Source: Roseivivax jejudonensis (GTDB lineage Bacteria; Pseudomonadota; Alphaproteobacteria; Rhodobacterales; Rhodobacteraceae). From it: a stretch of DNA of 64,000 bases. Within the stretch, counting starts at the first letter, position 1. Every line of letters starts with the position of its first letter. The position numbers were made by a program, and so were the translations under genes. The notes beneath the pieces are model-generated. The model ran no database searches, was not told the origin of the DNA, and worked only from the letters and a program-made list of their open reading frames with translations. The stretch is from assembly GCF_900172265.1 (NCBI RefSeq), contig NZ_FWFK01000001.1:682001-746000 (forward strand), in the 5' to 3' direction. Shown piece after piece: positions 6,806 through 15,915 of this stretch.

Positions 6806-9120
6806 GTGTTCGTCTCCCGATACTGAGCCATGCGAGCGGGGATGCGTCGGTCCATGGTGCGCATCCCGGACTGCACGAGGCTGAAGGCGTGGTTGTCCGC
6901 GCGTTGCAGGATGCGAGCCTCGAGGTCCGGCGAGAGCGACACCTCGACGGTCGACGTGCCGGACACGGGCTGCTGACCACCGCCGGCCGACTGCCGCAGC
7001 GCGGCCTGAGCCTGCGGCACGGTCAAGACCCCGCCGTTCTGGCTCGGCACGAAGACCTCGGACCGCGGCGTGCGCTCGTTGACCAGGTAGGCGCCGCCCG
7101 CGCGCACCGGGCCGCCGGCCGCGCGCTCGCCCGACAGCAGCTTGCCGAGGAACCCGAAGATGCCCCCGCCCCCTCCGGCCTCGGCCGCGTTCAGGAAGGC
7201 CGTGCGAACCTGCACCTTGGCGATCTCGATGAGCAGCGCGCGCAGGGCGTCACCCGCGCTCTGCGAGCCGGACAAAATACCCAGGAAGAGATCGGCCATC
7301 CTTTCCGCGCCGCGCTCGGCGTGCTCCTCCATCTTCTCCAGCCGCGTCGCCGCTCCCTCGGCCGCCACCCCGGCGTTAGAGTAGGCCAGCGCGAGCTCGT
7401 CGATCTCGGCTTTCAGCTCTGGTGTGACCGCCTTGCCCGCCTCCTGCGCCGCGTAGAGCAGCTCGGCCTTCTTCCGCGCGTACTCGATGGCATCGCCGAA
7501 CTCGCGTCCGCTCTCGGCGACCGCCACCAGCGCCGTAGCCTCGGCTTGCAGCTCAGCAACGTTCTTCCGCGTGCGCTCGATCTCCTGCTGGTACTCGTCG
7601 AGCTTCTGCCGCGCGGAGCCGCCGCCCCCGCTGCCACCGCCGCCGCCGCCGGTCGTCGGCTCGGGATCGGGAATGCCGAAGCTGGCATTGACCGAAGGCA
7701 GTTGCGGCCGCGGCGATGTCTCCGGAGCAAGCGATCCGTCGCGGCCGCCCATGTAGAGCCGGGGATCGCTGCCCCGCCCGCTGTAGACCTTGGCACCGCT
7801 GTCGCCCCCAGAGGATGCGCCGGCTGCTGCTTCGACCTCGGCGCGGGTCTGGCGAGCCTGGGCGGCGGCCTGCGCGAGCGCCCCGATCAGCCCGCCGATC
7901 CGCGAGATGACGCCGCCGAAGCTCACGCCGTCGATCTCGCCGAGCGCCTCGACCGTGTCGCCGGCCGCGCTGGTGGTGGTTTCGATCTCGCCGCGGAACG
8001 TTTCGGCATCGATCCGGCCATCCCGGAACGCCGTCGCGGTTCCCTCGATTTCGCGCGCCATCGCCTCGAGGTCTAGCGCGGCGTTCCCGTAGCCTGCCGC
8101 GGCCAGCTCGGCGGAGATCTCGAAGAGCGCCGACGACAGCCCGTAGGCATCGGCCGTCAGCTCCTTGTAGCGAAGCGCGAGATCCTCCAGCGATGCCGCC
8201 TGCTCTTCTCCGACAGGCGCGAGGCTCGTCTCGCCGGTGAGTTGCTGGAGGCGTTCCAGCTGCGTCAGGACCTGGTCCGCGCCGTCGACCGTGAAGGCAT
8301 CGTCGAGGGCATCGGCGAGTTCGACGACGACCGTCTTCGCCATGGTCGAGACCCGGGCGGAGACCTCGGCGAATTTCCGGTCGAGTTCGGCCGCCTTGGC
8401 GATGGTCTCCTCGTCCATGACGATGCCGAGTTCATGCGCCCGCGACATGAGCTGCCGAACGCCTTCGTCGCCCTGGCTCAAGAGCTGCACGAAGCGCTCG
8501 CCGCCGGTGCCGCCGAAGACCTCGTCGGCCACCCTGATCTGCGCGGCGCGGTCCAGTCCTTCGAGACGGTCGATGATGTCGAGGAAAAGCTGCTCGGGCC
8601 GCTCAAGTTGGCGCTCCAGATCGCGCGCACCGTAGCCGAGCCGTCGGAAGGCTTCCTCCGCCGGGCCCTTGCCGGTCTGAATGAACTCGTCGGCGCGCAG
8701 CTGCAACTCCTTCAGGCCGTCGACCATCGAGTCCACGTCGATGCGGTTCTGCTCGGCGACGAACTTCAGCTCCTGGAACGCTGTCACACTCACGCCCGCG
8801 CGTTGCGCCTGCGCTTCAAGATCGGCCATGCTGCGGATCGCGGTGCGCGCGCCGGTGGTGATCGCGGCCATGCCGGCCGCCACGGCGCCGGCGGCGAAGG
8901 CCCGGCCCATCGCACCGATCCGGGTCGAGGTTGCGGCCAGCGCCTGGTTGATGCGCGTCGTGGAGCGGATCATGTCCCGCTCCATCGCTGTCGCGGTGCC
9001 GCGCGAGTTCCGCCGCAGGCCGGTGTAGGTCTTCGTGCCCTGGCGCTCGGCCTTCTGCATGTTTCGCTCGAAGTCGCGGATCCGCGCTTCGAGGGCAACG
9101 ATCAGGCGTTCTTCATCCAT
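6802..9120 (-). CDS. Phage tail tape measure protein
   Basis: 772 residues. It is long, helical and Ala/Gln/Glu-rich. The N-terminus (MDEERLIVALEARIRDFERN) starts a coiled coil, and a hydrophobic Ala/Gly stretch lies at about 70-90 (FAAGAVAAGMAAITTGARTA). A Gly/Ser linker is near residue 495, a second coiled coil spans about 505-620, and a C-terminal region contains the frequent tape-measure ending GGPVRAGGAYLVNERTPRSE. Tape measure proteins set siphophage tail length; 772 residues would correspond to a tail of roughly 110-120 nm at about 1.5 angstrom per residue. It follows the large terminase gene after a 260-bp gap, not the tail tube gene, which is unusual. Confidence 0.9.
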   Translation of the reverse strand: MDEERLIVALEARIRDFERNMQKAERQGTKTYTGLRRNSRGTATAMERDMIRSTTRINQALAATSTRIGAMGRAFAAGAVAAGMAAITTGARTAIRSMADLEAQAQRAGVSVTAFQELKFVAEQNRIDVDSMVDGLKELQLRADEFIQTGKGPAEEAFRRLGYGARDLERQLERPEQLFLDIIDRLEGLDRAAQIRVADEVFGGTGGERFVQLLSQGDEGVRQLMSRAHELGIVMDEETIAKAAELDRKFAEVSARVSTMAKTVVVELADALDDAFTVDGADQVLTQLERLQQLTGETSLAPVGEEQAASLEDLALRYKELTADAYGLSSALFEISAELAAAGYGNAALDLEAMAREIEGTATAFRDGRIDAETFRGEIETTTSAAGDTVEALGEIDGVSFGGVISRIGGLIGALAQAAAQARQTRAEVEAAAGASSGGDSGAKVYSGRGSDPRLYMGGRDGSLAPETSPRPQLPSVNASFGIPDPEPTTGGGGGGSGGGGSARQKLDEYQQEIERTRKNVAELQAEATALVAVAESGREFGDAIEYARKKAELLYAAQEAGKAVTPELKAEIDELALAYSNAGVAAEGAATRLEKMEEHAERGAERMADLFLGILSGSQSAGDALRALLIEIAKVQVRTAFLNAAEAGGGGGIFGFLGKLLSGERAAGGPVRAGGAYLVNERTPRSEVFVPSQNGGVLTVPQAQAALRQSAGGGQQPVSGTSTVEVSLSPDLEARILQRADNHAFSLVQSGMRTMDRRIPARMAQYRETNT

Positions 9121-9336
9121 CTTGCCGGAACCCTTTACCGAATGATTTAGTCGGGATAATCATTATGCGTCCAACAGGGGACACGGCGGCGCGAGCACTG
9201 GATCGCTCGAAGAAATCATCTCGCGTCGCCATTTCATCGGAACGTTTCTCTTGCGACGCCGCATTCTCGTCACATGGACATGTTCTCCAGACCTCACGGC
9301 ATGATCGTTCTCTCAGGACCATGTTCGGATTACCCC

Positions 9337-9372
9337 GGCGGCGTGGTTTGCCCCCAAAAAAGCCACGCCGCC
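9337..9372 (-). terminator. GC-rich hairpin between terL and the tape measure gene
   Basis: GGCGGCGTGG (9337-9346) pairs perfectly with CCACGCCGCC (9363-9372) around a 16-base loop. It begins 9 bp past the terL stop in the leftward direction. The U-rich run falls in the loop, not after the stem, so it may act as a partial terminator or an RNA-stability element. The rest of the 260-bp gap (9121-9380) contains AATGATT...AATCATT (9141-9147 and 9158-9164) and could hold a promoter for the tape measure gene. Confidence 0.5.
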
Positions 9373-9380
9373 ACCCCACC

Positions 9381-11000
9381 TCACGCCATCCACAGATCAT
9401 CGGTGAACCAGTCGGCCGAGGTGACGAACGTGCCCTCGCCGGCCGAGCAGCGAGCGACGGCCATCGCCGAGGCCACCGCGCCGTCAATCGAGAGCCACTT
9501 CTGCGACTTCGTGAACTTGCCGACGTGCCCGTGATCGTTCCGCTTCACGACGACGTTGGCGAAGCAGTGCCGCAGGACGGGATGCGCGCCATGGAAGAAC
9601 TCGCCGCCGAGGATGGCGCGCTCCAGTTCCTGGTAGGCCGGCATCATCAGCGACGGCACCTGACGCATATCGACCGCCGGCAGGCCATGCTCGAGGATCT
9701 GCGGCTGCACCTGTCGCGCCATGTGCGGGTCGAACGCGATCTCGCGGACATTGAAGCGCTCGCAGAGTTCGACGATCCGGCTCTCGATTTCGCGGTAGTC
9801 GATCACGTTGCCCTCGGTGGCGGTGATCAGCCCCTGCTCGTGCCACACGGAATAGTTGGCGCCTGACGCATCCTCGCGCGTGCGGATGGTGTCCTCGGGG
9901 CAGAAGAACCACGGCTGCACGAAGTAGCCCTCGGCCACGCGCCAGCAGGCCACGATGACCGAGAGGTCGGTGGTCGAGGACAGGTCGACCGCAAGCCAGC
10001 AGTCCTCGGCCTCCAGCGCGTCGAGGTCGAAGGCTTTCCGGCCGGCGTCGAAGATCTCCATGTCGACGAACGGGTCGGTCGCGCTGTCGAGCCAGATATT
10101 CAGCTTGAGCTGCTTCAGGGATTGCCGCTCGCCGACGCTCCGCTCGGCCCGCTGCGCGTGGCGCCGGAAACCTGCAAGGCTCGGATAGCCGTGCCGCATG
10201 CCCGGGTTCACGCGATGCCACGTCTCCTCATCGCGCCAGTCGGCATCGCGCGGCGCCTCGAAGAGGATCGGCAGGATCGACTCGTCCTCGACATCCCCGC
10301 GCGCCACGCGCCGGGCATCCTCGATCACCTCGTGCGCCAGATTGTCGTTGCCGCGGCCGGCCGTCGTCGCGACCACGAGCAACGAGTCGTCGACCTTGTC
10401 GAGACCGGTCGTCAGCGCTTCCCAGAGATACCGGTTCGGCCAGAGATGGATTTCATCGGCCAGGACGAAGTTCGGCGTCGAGCCGTGCTGCGGCCCGGCA
10501 TCGCCGGAGACCACCTGCATAGCCGCGCCGTCTTTTCGGTAGATGACCTTCTTCGGCGCGTTGTGCGCGTCGTAGGCCTTCACAGCCGCCTCGATGCGCT
10601 TGTCCTCGCGCACGATCCCCATGGCTTCCCGGAAGGCGATGCCGGCCTGCGTCCGATCCAGAGCCGCGAAGATCGCCTCGCCCGACGGGACACGCTCGGG
10701 ACCGATGGTGTGCAGCAGCGCCAGCGCCGCCGACAGCGATGTCTTCCGGTTGCCGCGCGGGAGCAGGAGGATCGCACTCGTGACGATCCGGCGGCCGTGC
10801 TCGTCGCGCGGGCCGTAGATCCGGCGCACGATCCGCTCCTGCCAGGGATCAAGCTGGAAGCCGCGCCGCGGAAGCGTGCTCTTCGGATGGCGAAGCGCGC
10901 GCAGGAAGGTGACCGCGCGCTCGCCGTAGCCGTAGGGGTCGGGGATCTCGGACCCGTCGTAGATCCACTCAGGAAACGTCGAGAGGGTTGTCGCCGTCAT
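9381..11000 (-). CDS. terL: Terminase large subunit
   Basis: 539 residues. This is the ATPase-nuclease motor that packages DNA through the portal. The ATPase domain has a modified Walker A motif PRGNRKTS at 81-88 and a Walker B motif LADE at 181-184 (FVLADEIHLWP). The nuclease domain begins near residue 330 (WLAVDLSSTTDLSV) and ends with SIDGAVASAMAVA, which carries the last acidic metal ligand. Length is normal for the P27/HK97-type family. The start overlaps the end of terS by 32 bp. Here terS-terL lie near the end of the morphogenesis operon, after the connectors, rather than ahead of the portal. Confidence 0.95.
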   Translation of the reverse strand: MTATTLSTFPEWIYDGSEIPDPYGYGERAVTFLRALRHPKSTLPRRGFQLDPWQERIVRRIYGPRDEHGRRIVTSAILLLPRGNRKTSLSAALALLHTIGPERVPSGEAIFAALDRTQAGIAFREAMGIVREDKRIEAAVKAYDAHNAPKKVIYRKDGAAMQVVSGDAGPQHGSTPNFVLADEIHLWPNRYLWEALTTGLDKVDDSLLVVATTAGRGNDNLAHEVIEDARRVARGDVEDESILPILFEAPRDADWRDEETWHRVNPGMRHGYPSLAGFRRHAQRAERSVGERQSLKQLKLNIWLDSATDPFVDMEIFDAGRKAFDLDALEAEDCWLAVDLSSTTDLSVIVACWRVAEGYFVQPWFFCPEDTIRTREDASGANYSVWHEQGLITATEGNVIDYREIESRIVELCERFNVREIAFDPHMARQVQPQILEHGLPAVDMRQVPSLMMPAYQELERAILGGEFFHGAHPVLRHCFANVVVKRNDHGHVGKFTKSQKWLSIDGAVASAMAVARCSAGEGTFVTSADWFTDDLWMA

Positions 11001-11373
11001 CCGGATCCTCCTCTCTGATGGCCGGGCGCGAGCGCGACACCGGCGTGAGCCCGAGTTCTGCCGCGAGGAGGCGCGCGCGGGTCATGGCGTCGGACTGAAC
11101 CCCGACCGCGGGATTGCGCTTCATCTTGCCTTCCACGTCGATCAGCACATGGCCGTGCTCCTGAAGGTGCGCCTCCATGGCGCGAACCGTCGCGACCGCG
11201 ATGCAGTAGTTCTCGAGGCTGCCGAGGTCGGCATCGGTCAGGATGCGCCGCTCGGTCAGGATCGGCATGACGCGATCCCACTCGGCGCGCGCGAAGTCCG
11301 TGAACCAGCCCGGCGCCGGCAGCACGCCGACGGCCTCGGGGTCGGTCACCATGTGCGGCTTCGTCCCTCTCAT
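10969..11373 (-). CDS. terS: Terminase small subunit, P27 family
   Basis: 134 residues. P27-type small terminase recognises the packaging site and hands DNA to the large subunit. The typical pattern is visible: GVLPAPGWFTDFARAEWDRV followed by ILTERRILTDADLGSLENYC, and a helix around AVATVRAMEAHLQEHGHVLI. The C-terminus (AAELGLTPVSRSR) has the conserved family ending. The ATG overlaps the stop of the head-closure gene in the pattern ATGA, and the end overlaps terL. Confidence is high from pattern plus context. Confidence 0.9.
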   Translation of the reverse strand: MRGTKPHMVTDPEAVGVLPAPGWFTDFARAEWDRVMPILTERRILTDADLGSLENYCIAVATVRAMEAHLQEHGHVLIDVEGKMKRNPAVGVQSDAMTRARLLAAELGLTPVSRSRPAIREEDPDDGDNPLDVS

Positions 11374-11687
11374 GGCGCCACCCTGCGGCAGCGCAGCTCA
11401 AGGCCCCGGCGGCGGCCGACGGTGACGATCTCGTCGATGTCGAAGGCGAACCCGTCGAAGTCGACCCGGTCATCATCGGTCAGCCCGGCAAGGAAGCGCG
11501 TGCGGAAGACGATGGTGGTCTCGCTGGTCTCGCCGGCATTGCGCAGGAACTCTTCCGTCGAGCGCTCCACCACCTCGGCGCGGAGTGTCGCTAGGCGCGA
11601 CCACGTGCGCTCCGGTGTGCCGGCATCGTTCACCGTTGCCGTCGAGCGCTGGATCTCGATCACGTGGACCATGTGCCCGGCCTTCAT
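11370..11687 (-). CDS. Head closure / head-tail adaptor protein
   Basis: 105 residues from the ATG at 11687, chosen because it overlaps the upstream stop as ATGA. The sequence is beta-rich (MVHVIEIQRSTATVNDAGTP, then TWSRLATLRAEVVERSTEEF) and matches the small head-tail joining proteins of lambda FII/SPP1 gp16 type, which stop DNA leaking from the filled head and provide the tail attachment surface. It lies between the tail completion protein and terS. Assignment is from pattern and context. Confidence 0.8.
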   Translation of the reverse strand: MKAGHMVHVIEIQRSTATVNDAGTPERTWSRLATLRAEVVERSTEEFLRNAGETSETTIVFRTRFLAGLTDDDRVDFDGFAFDIDEIVTVGRRRGLELRCRRVAP

Positions 11688-12100
11688 GGTGCCACCTCTT
11701 CGGCAAGGCAGTCCACGACCATGATGCCGTGCGAGGATTCGCCGTCGGGGTCGGACATGGCTCGCATGCTCGACACGCGCCAATCGATGCAATGCAGCCC
11801 ATCACCGAGATAGAGCCGCTCCGACTGGATCGCGTGGCGCGCCGCGGCCATGATCTGCTTCACGCCCTCGCGCGACGGCTCGGTCTTCCAGACGTGGAGG
11901 GTGTGGTAGACGCGGCTGCGCGTGCGCGCGATGCTGCTGCCCTCGTCGACGATCTGAGCCTCACCGATGACGATGCTCGGCCGCGGCGCAGGCGTCGAGT
12001 TCCGGTCGAGGATCGAGGTCTCCGGCACGAGATCCGTGAGCGCCGTGGACGCGGCGAGGCGCAATCGGATCGCGATCTGGACGGCGAGGTCGACGCTCAT
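11684..12100 (-). CDS. Tail completion protein, DUF3168 family
   Basis: 138 residues with the DUF3168/SPP1 gp17-like plan: an N-terminal helix (VDLAVQIAIRLRLAA), TALTDLVPETSILDR, the RPSIVIGEAQI strand and a central YHTLHVWKTEPSREGVKQIM segment. Members cap the head-proximal end of the tail tube. It is coupled by 4-base overlaps to the genes on both sides (12097-12100 and 11684-11687). Confidence 0.88.
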   Translation of the reverse strand: MSVDLAVQIAIRLRLAASTALTDLVPETSILDRNSTPAPRPSIVIGEAQIVDEGSSIARTRSRVYHTLHVWKTEPSREGVKQIMAAARHAIQSERLYLGDGLHCIDWRVSSMRAMSDPDGESSHGIMVVDCLAEEVAP

Positions 12101-12513
12101 TTCGCCTCCCGGATCGCCTTGCCGATGGCGCGCTTGATGCGGTTCTCTGCGCGTTTTCTCGCCAGTCTGAAGCCGGGCCAGAAGAACGGCTGGGCCGGGT
12201 GGTGCCGCGTCCCGTACTCTTGCAGGTGCGGGTAACGCACCTCGCTGTTCCCGGCCGTGATCGCCACCTGGTTCTCCGGGACGAGGTACGAGCCACCGGG
12301 TTGCGAGTATAGGGGCGTGCTTTGCCCGCCGAGGGTGACCGTGATCGATCCGATCAGGTCGCCCTCATCCTCCGGCGCGAGGCTTTCCATGGCCTCGGAG
12401 ATCTCGTAGCCGCCCTGCGCCAGTGCGGGCTGGACCGCCTTCCGCGCCTCTTTCGGGATCGCCTGCATGCGGCGCTGGAAGCTCTTGAGACCGCCGTCGC
12501 TCACCACGTCCAC
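12097..12513 (-). CDS. HK97 gp10-like head-tail joining protein
   Basis: 138 residues. The pattern LKSFQRRMQAIPKEARKAVQ, then GGYEISEAMESLAPEDEGDL and KRAENRIKRAIGKAIREA, is typical of the HK97 gp10/phage neck family that joins head and tail. The likely start is a GTG at 12513 that overlaps the end of the connector gene by 13 bases; the stop overlaps the next start (ATGA). The domain order and length match the family. Confidence 0.85.
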   Translation of the reverse strand: MDVVSDGGLKSFQRRMQAIPKEARKAVQPALAQGGYEISEAMESLAPEDEGDLIGSITVTLGGQSTPLYSQPGGSYLVPENQVAITAGNSEVRYPHLQEYGTRHHPAQPFFWPGFRLARKRAENRIKRAIGKAIREAK

Positions 12514-12812
12514 TCCCGGTACTCGTTGACCAGGTCACGAACGCCGAAGGGAAGCTCGCGCACGGCCTCGGCGCCGGCCTCGCGGTTGTCGTACCAATGG
12601 GCCGCGAGTTGCAGCACGGCCTCGACGAGAGCCGGCGGGATCGGATCCTGTTCCTCACCGCCGAAACACTCCTCGATCTTGAACCCGAGCATGCGCTCAA
12701 CGTGGTTCTGCGCCGCGTCGAGCTTGCGCTGAAGCAGCGCGTCATCGGCCGACCCGATGTCATCGGTGAAGGCCAATTGGTCTTTCAGATCTGCGAGCTC
12801 GGCGATGGCCAT
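12501..12812 (-). CDS. Head-tail connector protein (gp6-like)
   Basis: 103 residues, all helical. The pattern LADLKDQLAFTDDIGSADDA, an AQNHVERMLGF helix and LVEAVLQLAAHWYDNREAG is that of HK97 gp6/lambda W-type connectors, which form a ring under the portal. It is separated from the tail tube gene by only 9 bp. In canonical phages this gene directly follows the capsid; here the tail tube gene comes in between. Confidence 0.88.
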   Translation of the reverse strand: MAIAELADLKDQLAFTDDIGSADDALLQRKLDAAQNHVERMLGFKIEECFGGEEQDPIPPALVEAVLQLAAHWYDNREAGAEAVRELPFGVRDLVNEYREWTW

Positions 12813-12821
12813 GGATCAGCC

Positions 12822-13304
12822 TCAGACGCCCTCGGCGGCGTCGACGCGCACCACGTTCGAGTTCACCCAGAGCGAAGCGTTGAGCTTCATGACGTTGTTC
12901 GCGGTGTCGTAGGCCTCGGTCTGGCTTCCGACGATGGCGATGAAGTACCGCTCGCTCGGCGTGCCGCCGGCCGGCGCGTCGGGAAACTCCAGCTTGAAGG
13001 CGTAGTTGTCGTTGGTCTTCTCGGCCGCGATCAGCGCCTGCTGACCGGCATCGTCGTAGTCGATGGCGGCGACCAACTCCATGGGCGGCGCGGTCCGGGT
13101 GCCCTTGATCCGCTTGGTGCGCTGCTGGCCGATATCCTCGAACGTCACCTCGCTTGCGGCGTCGCCGAGCGAGCCGAGGCTCTCCAGCCTCGAGATCTCC
13201 GTCCAGGTCTCGCCGTCGAAGTCGGACTCGGCGAAATCGGAATTCTGATCGGGCAGGACGCCGCCGATGTAGAGCTTGGAGCCCGCGGTTGCGAACATGG
13301 GCAT
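12822..13304 (-). CDS. Major tail tube protein
   Basis: 160 residues. The N-terminus GSKLYIGGVLPDQNSDF, the segment WTEISRLESLGSLGDAASEV and the strand pattern TRTAPPMELVAAIDYDDAGQ match the siphophage tail tube family (lambda V-like fold). A GAGG ribosome site stands 8 bases before the ATG at 13304. It lies directly after the HNH gene and before the connectors, out of canonical order. Its presence shows the element encodes at least part of a tail. Confidence 0.88.
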   Translation of the reverse strand: MPMFATAGSKLYIGGVLPDQNSDFAESDFDGETWTEISRLESLGSLGDAASEVTFEDIGQQRTKRIKGTRTAPPMELVAAIDYDDAGQQALIAAEKTNDNYAFKLEFPDAPAGGTPSERYFIAIVGSQTEAYDTANNVMKLNASLWVNSNVVRVDAAEGV

Positions 13305-13309
13305 GTCAG

Positions 13310-13660
13310 TTACCTCGCGAGGTTGCGGCGCTCTTCTCGCTGTTTGGCGCCGGAGTGACAGGGGGTGCAGAGGCTCTGCAGGTTGGTCGGGTCGAGCCGC
13401 CGCTCAGGAGCGACGGATCTCGGAACGATGTGATCGACCTCGCGGGCCGGGGCGCCGCAGCGCCGGCAGTTCGGATGCTCTCGCAGGTGCGCCGCGCGGA
13501 GGCGCCGCCAGTCGCCGTCGAGACCTCGGGCGGCCGCGCTGGGGCGGGTCTTGTCGAAGCGGGCCTTGCGCGCCGCGTCCATGCGCTGCTGGCACGGACA
13601 GCGGACGCCGGGATCGACGCGGATGCCACAGCCGCAGAGGCGTGCAGGTTTCGATGGCAT
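13310..13660 (-). CDS. HNH endonuclease
   Basis: 116 residues. The zinc-binding pairs Cys65-x2-Cys68 and Cys98-x2-Cys101 frame the HNH core: Asp76-His77 in REVDHIVPRS, Asn93 in PTNLQSLC and His102 in TPCHSG. HNH proteins of this type assist the terminase in many siphophages (for example HK97 gp74) and are usually encoded beside terS. Here five genes separate it from terS. A gap of 178 bp upstream contains the inverted repeat GGCGGGG/CCCCGCC (13685-13691 and 13703-13709), which may mean it was inserted as a unit. Confidence 0.92.
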   Translation of the reverse strand: MPSKPARLCGCGIRVDPGVRCPCQQRMDAARKARFDKTRPSAAARGLDGDWRRLRAAHLREHPNCRRCGAPAREVDHIVPRSVAPERRLDPTNLQSLCTPCHSGAKQREERRNLAR

Positions 13661-13838
13661 GACGAGCTTTCAAGCTGAGCGGCAGGCGGGGCCATGACGA
13701 AACCCCGCCCACCGTTGCGACCCCACCGCCCTTGGCCCTTGGTCTTAGGCCGACGATCCGCAGCGCAGGGAGAGCGGCTTGCCGTTTTCGGGCCGGTCGC
13801 GTGGCCCTCAGAAAGGAGATGCGCTGCGGTATTCATGA

Positions 13839-14225
13839 TCAGGTGACCGGAACCTCGGCGGGATGGCCCTTCACGAGGACCGCGCCGAGCGCGAGCGACG
13901 TGCCGCCGTTGCGGGTCAGGACCGTGCGCAGGTACCGGCGGTGGCCGATGTAGCCGAGCCGGTAGACGCTGGCGGCCTCGAGGGTTGCGGGCACGGTGCC
14001 GGTCAGATGCTCGGCCGCCACGTCCGCAAAGTCGCCGGCGGTGGTGGTGTCGCTCTCCTGAAGCTTGATCGAGAAGTCGCCGTCGCCGGCCACCGCGCCC
14101 GTGTTCACCACGAGGCAGGCGCTCTCGAAGCCGAGAAGGTCGGTCGCGGCGCCGGTGTTGTTGCCGGTGTGGACCGCCGGAGCGACCATCGGAACGGCGC
14201 CGATGTTGGGTTGAAGGGATCGCAT
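13839..14225 (-). CDS. Head-associated (decoration-like) phage protein
   Basis: 128 residues starting at 14225, 11 bp after the capsid stop. It is Ala/Gly/Thr-rich and beta-rich (VAPAVHTGNNTGAATDLLGF; DFSIKLQESDTTTAGDF; SVYRLGYIGHRRYLRTVL). Its position right after the major capsid gene and its composition suggest a small capsid-surface or stabilising protein. I do not recognise a named family with certainty. Confidence 0.7.
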   Translation of the reverse strand: MRSLQPNIGAVPMVAPAVHTGNNTGAATDLLGFESACLVVNTGAVAGDGDFSIKLQESDTTTAGDFADVAAEHLTGTVPATLEAASVYRLGYIGHRRYLRTVLTRNGGTSLALGAVLVKGHPAEVPVT

Positions 14226-14236
14226 GGTCGGTCTCC

Positions 14237-15409
14237 TTACGAGGTGGACATCTTGAGCTTGCGGAAGCGCGCGGCCTGGAGGACGCGGCCGCCGACGCGA
14301 CGCGTGGCGTGCATGCGGGTCACGCCCTTGCGCGCCTGCGTGTACGGGTCCGAAAGGATCGACATCGCGAGACGGTCGACGATGCGGTAGGCCGAGAAGT
14401 CGCCGTAGAGAATCGGGAACGCACCCGACGAGATGTCGGGCATGTCGATGGCCTCGACGACGGGGCGGCCCAGGATCGTTTCGGGCTGACCTGCGGTGAA
14501 CGCCGGCTGCCAGAGAAACCGACCGTCGCCGTCCTTCAGCTTGCGCACCGCGGCGAGGGTCGTGCCGTTCATCAGCCACGTGCCCGCGTTGCGGTACATC
14601 GCCGGCAGCGCGTACATCAGATCGATCATCTTGTCGGGCGAGAGTGCCGTGGTCGAGCCGTTGACCGTCTCGGCGATGTCGGGATGCGTCATCAGGCCCT
14701 CGGGCTGGCCGGAGCCGGTCCCGTTGACGAACGCCGTGCCCTCCTTCTTACCGAAGTCCTCGGCGAGGGCGAGGCGAACCTCGGCCTCGGCCGTGCCGCC
14801 GCTGTCCGACAGCAGTTCGTTCGAGATGTCGGTGAAGGTCGTCAGCTTGTACGGGAAGACCTCGAGTTGACCGAAGGTCGGTTCGCTCTCTTCCGAATCC
14901 TCTGCCTCGCCTTCCCACTGCGCGTTGGTCACCGAGTTGCGCTTCGGGTACTTCACCGAGGGGCCCGTGATGCCGCGGACGCTGGCAATGGAGCGGATCG
15001 GCGAGAACTCGACGAGGTTGCGCACGAACTCCGTCGACATCTCCGCGGGTGCCAGGTAGCCGGCCTGCGGATCGTTCGAGACGGTGAGCGCCTTGATCTC
15101 GTCGGCCGGCGTCTGGTTGCCCAGCCGGAGATAGTTCGCGAACGCCTTCTTCTCGGTCTCGGCCTTCTCGTCGGGATCGTCGTCGCCGTCGCCCTTGGCG
15201 CGATTGGCCTTTGCCTCGATCTTGTCGAGCCGCTCCTCGAGCTTCGTCGTGTCGGTCTTCTTCTCGATGTCGTCGAGCCGCTTGTTCACGGTCTCGGTCA
15301 GATCGCCGATGGCCTTCGACACGATGTCGTTCGGATCGTCGTCGGAGCCGCCATCCTTGAGGGTGAGTGCCGTGCTGCCGCGCAGCTCGGTCTTCTTCAG
15401 ATGTCGCAT
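14237..15409 (-). CDS. Major capsid protein, HK97 fold
   Basis: 390 residues. The N-terminal delta domain is a charged coiled coil at about 25-75 (VNKRLDDIEKKTDTTKLEER), removed by the prohead protease in relatives. The HK97 fold begins near residue 100 with typical segments: YLAPAEMSTEFVRNLVEFSP, the SPIRSIASVRGI strand, FTDISNELLSDSGG, and a C-terminal part with ILYGDFSAYRIVDRLAMSIL. An AGAGGT ribosome site precedes the ATG. It is followed by the decoration-like gene and preceded by the protease with only 2 bp between them. Confidence 0.95.
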   Translation of the reverse strand: MRHLKKTELRGSTALTLKDGGSDDDPNDIVSKAIGDLTETVNKRLDDIEKKTDTTKLEERLDKIEAKANRAKGDGDDDPDEKAETEKKAFANYLRLGNQTPADEIKALTVSNDPQAGYLAPAEMSTEFVRNLVEFSPIRSIASVRGITGPSVKYPKRNSVTNAQWEGEAEDSEESEPTFGQLEVFPYKLTTFTDISNELLSDSGGTAEAEVRLALAEDFGKKEGTAFVNGTGSGQPEGLMTHPDIAETVNGSTTALSPDKMIDLMYALPAMYRNAGTWLMNGTTLAAVRKLKDGDGRFLWQPAFTAGQPETILGRPVVEAIDMPDISSGAFPILYGDFSAYRIVDRLAMSILSDPYTQARKGVTRMHATRRVGGRVLQAARFRKLKMSTS

Positions 15410-15411
15410 GA

Positions 15412-15915
15412 TTACCTCTCTGCGAGCTGCGCCGCGGCGCGTTGGAGTTCGGCGGCGAGCGTCAGCGCGCGCACCGCGGTCTTGGCGCTCGTCACCCGGG
15501 CGCCTGGGTGCATCGGGATCGTCACCAGGGACGCCTCGAGCAATTCGAGTTCGGAGATCGTCCGGCCGCCACCGCGCCGGGGTGCCGCCTTCTTCGTGCG
15601 GAAGCCGATGGAGATGCCGCGAACGGCGCCGGCGCGGACCAGGGCGCGGACCTCGCGGGCCCGGACAACGTCATCGACGAGAAGCCGGCCCTTGAGGCGC
15701 AGCCCCTCGCCGCCGTCGTCGGCCTCGTCCCACGTTCCGACAGGGTCGTTCTGATCGTGGCCGAAGAGCATCGGCAGCGGCAGCGAGGTGCCGGTGAAGG
15801 CGCCCTTGGCGATCATGTCGCCGATCCGGTCCGCCTTCTCGTACGGCCACGCCATGCCCTCGATGTTGCCATCGTCCGAGGCGTCGAGCTTGGTTTCGAG
15901 GTAGACGCGATCCAT
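15412..15915 (-). CDS. Prohead protease, HK97 family (S78)
   Basis: 167 residues from the ATG at 15915, chosen because it overlaps the preceding stop (TGATG) and gives the normal family length. His53 (MLFGHDQNDPVGTW), Ser102 (RGISIGF) and Glu127 (LELLEASLVTIPMHPGA) mark the catalytic centre of the herpes-like protease fold. It cleaves scaffold and capsid delta domains during head maturation. Encoded immediately before the capsid gene as usual. Confidence 0.95.
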   Translation of the reverse strand: MDRVYLETKLDASDDGNIEGMAWPYEKADRIGDMIAKGAFTGTSLPLPMLFGHDQNDPVGTWDEADDGGEGLRLKGRLLVDDVVRAREVRALVRAGAVRGISIGFRTKKAAPRRGGGRTISELELLEASLVTIPMHPGARVTSAKTAVRALTLAAELQRAAAQLAER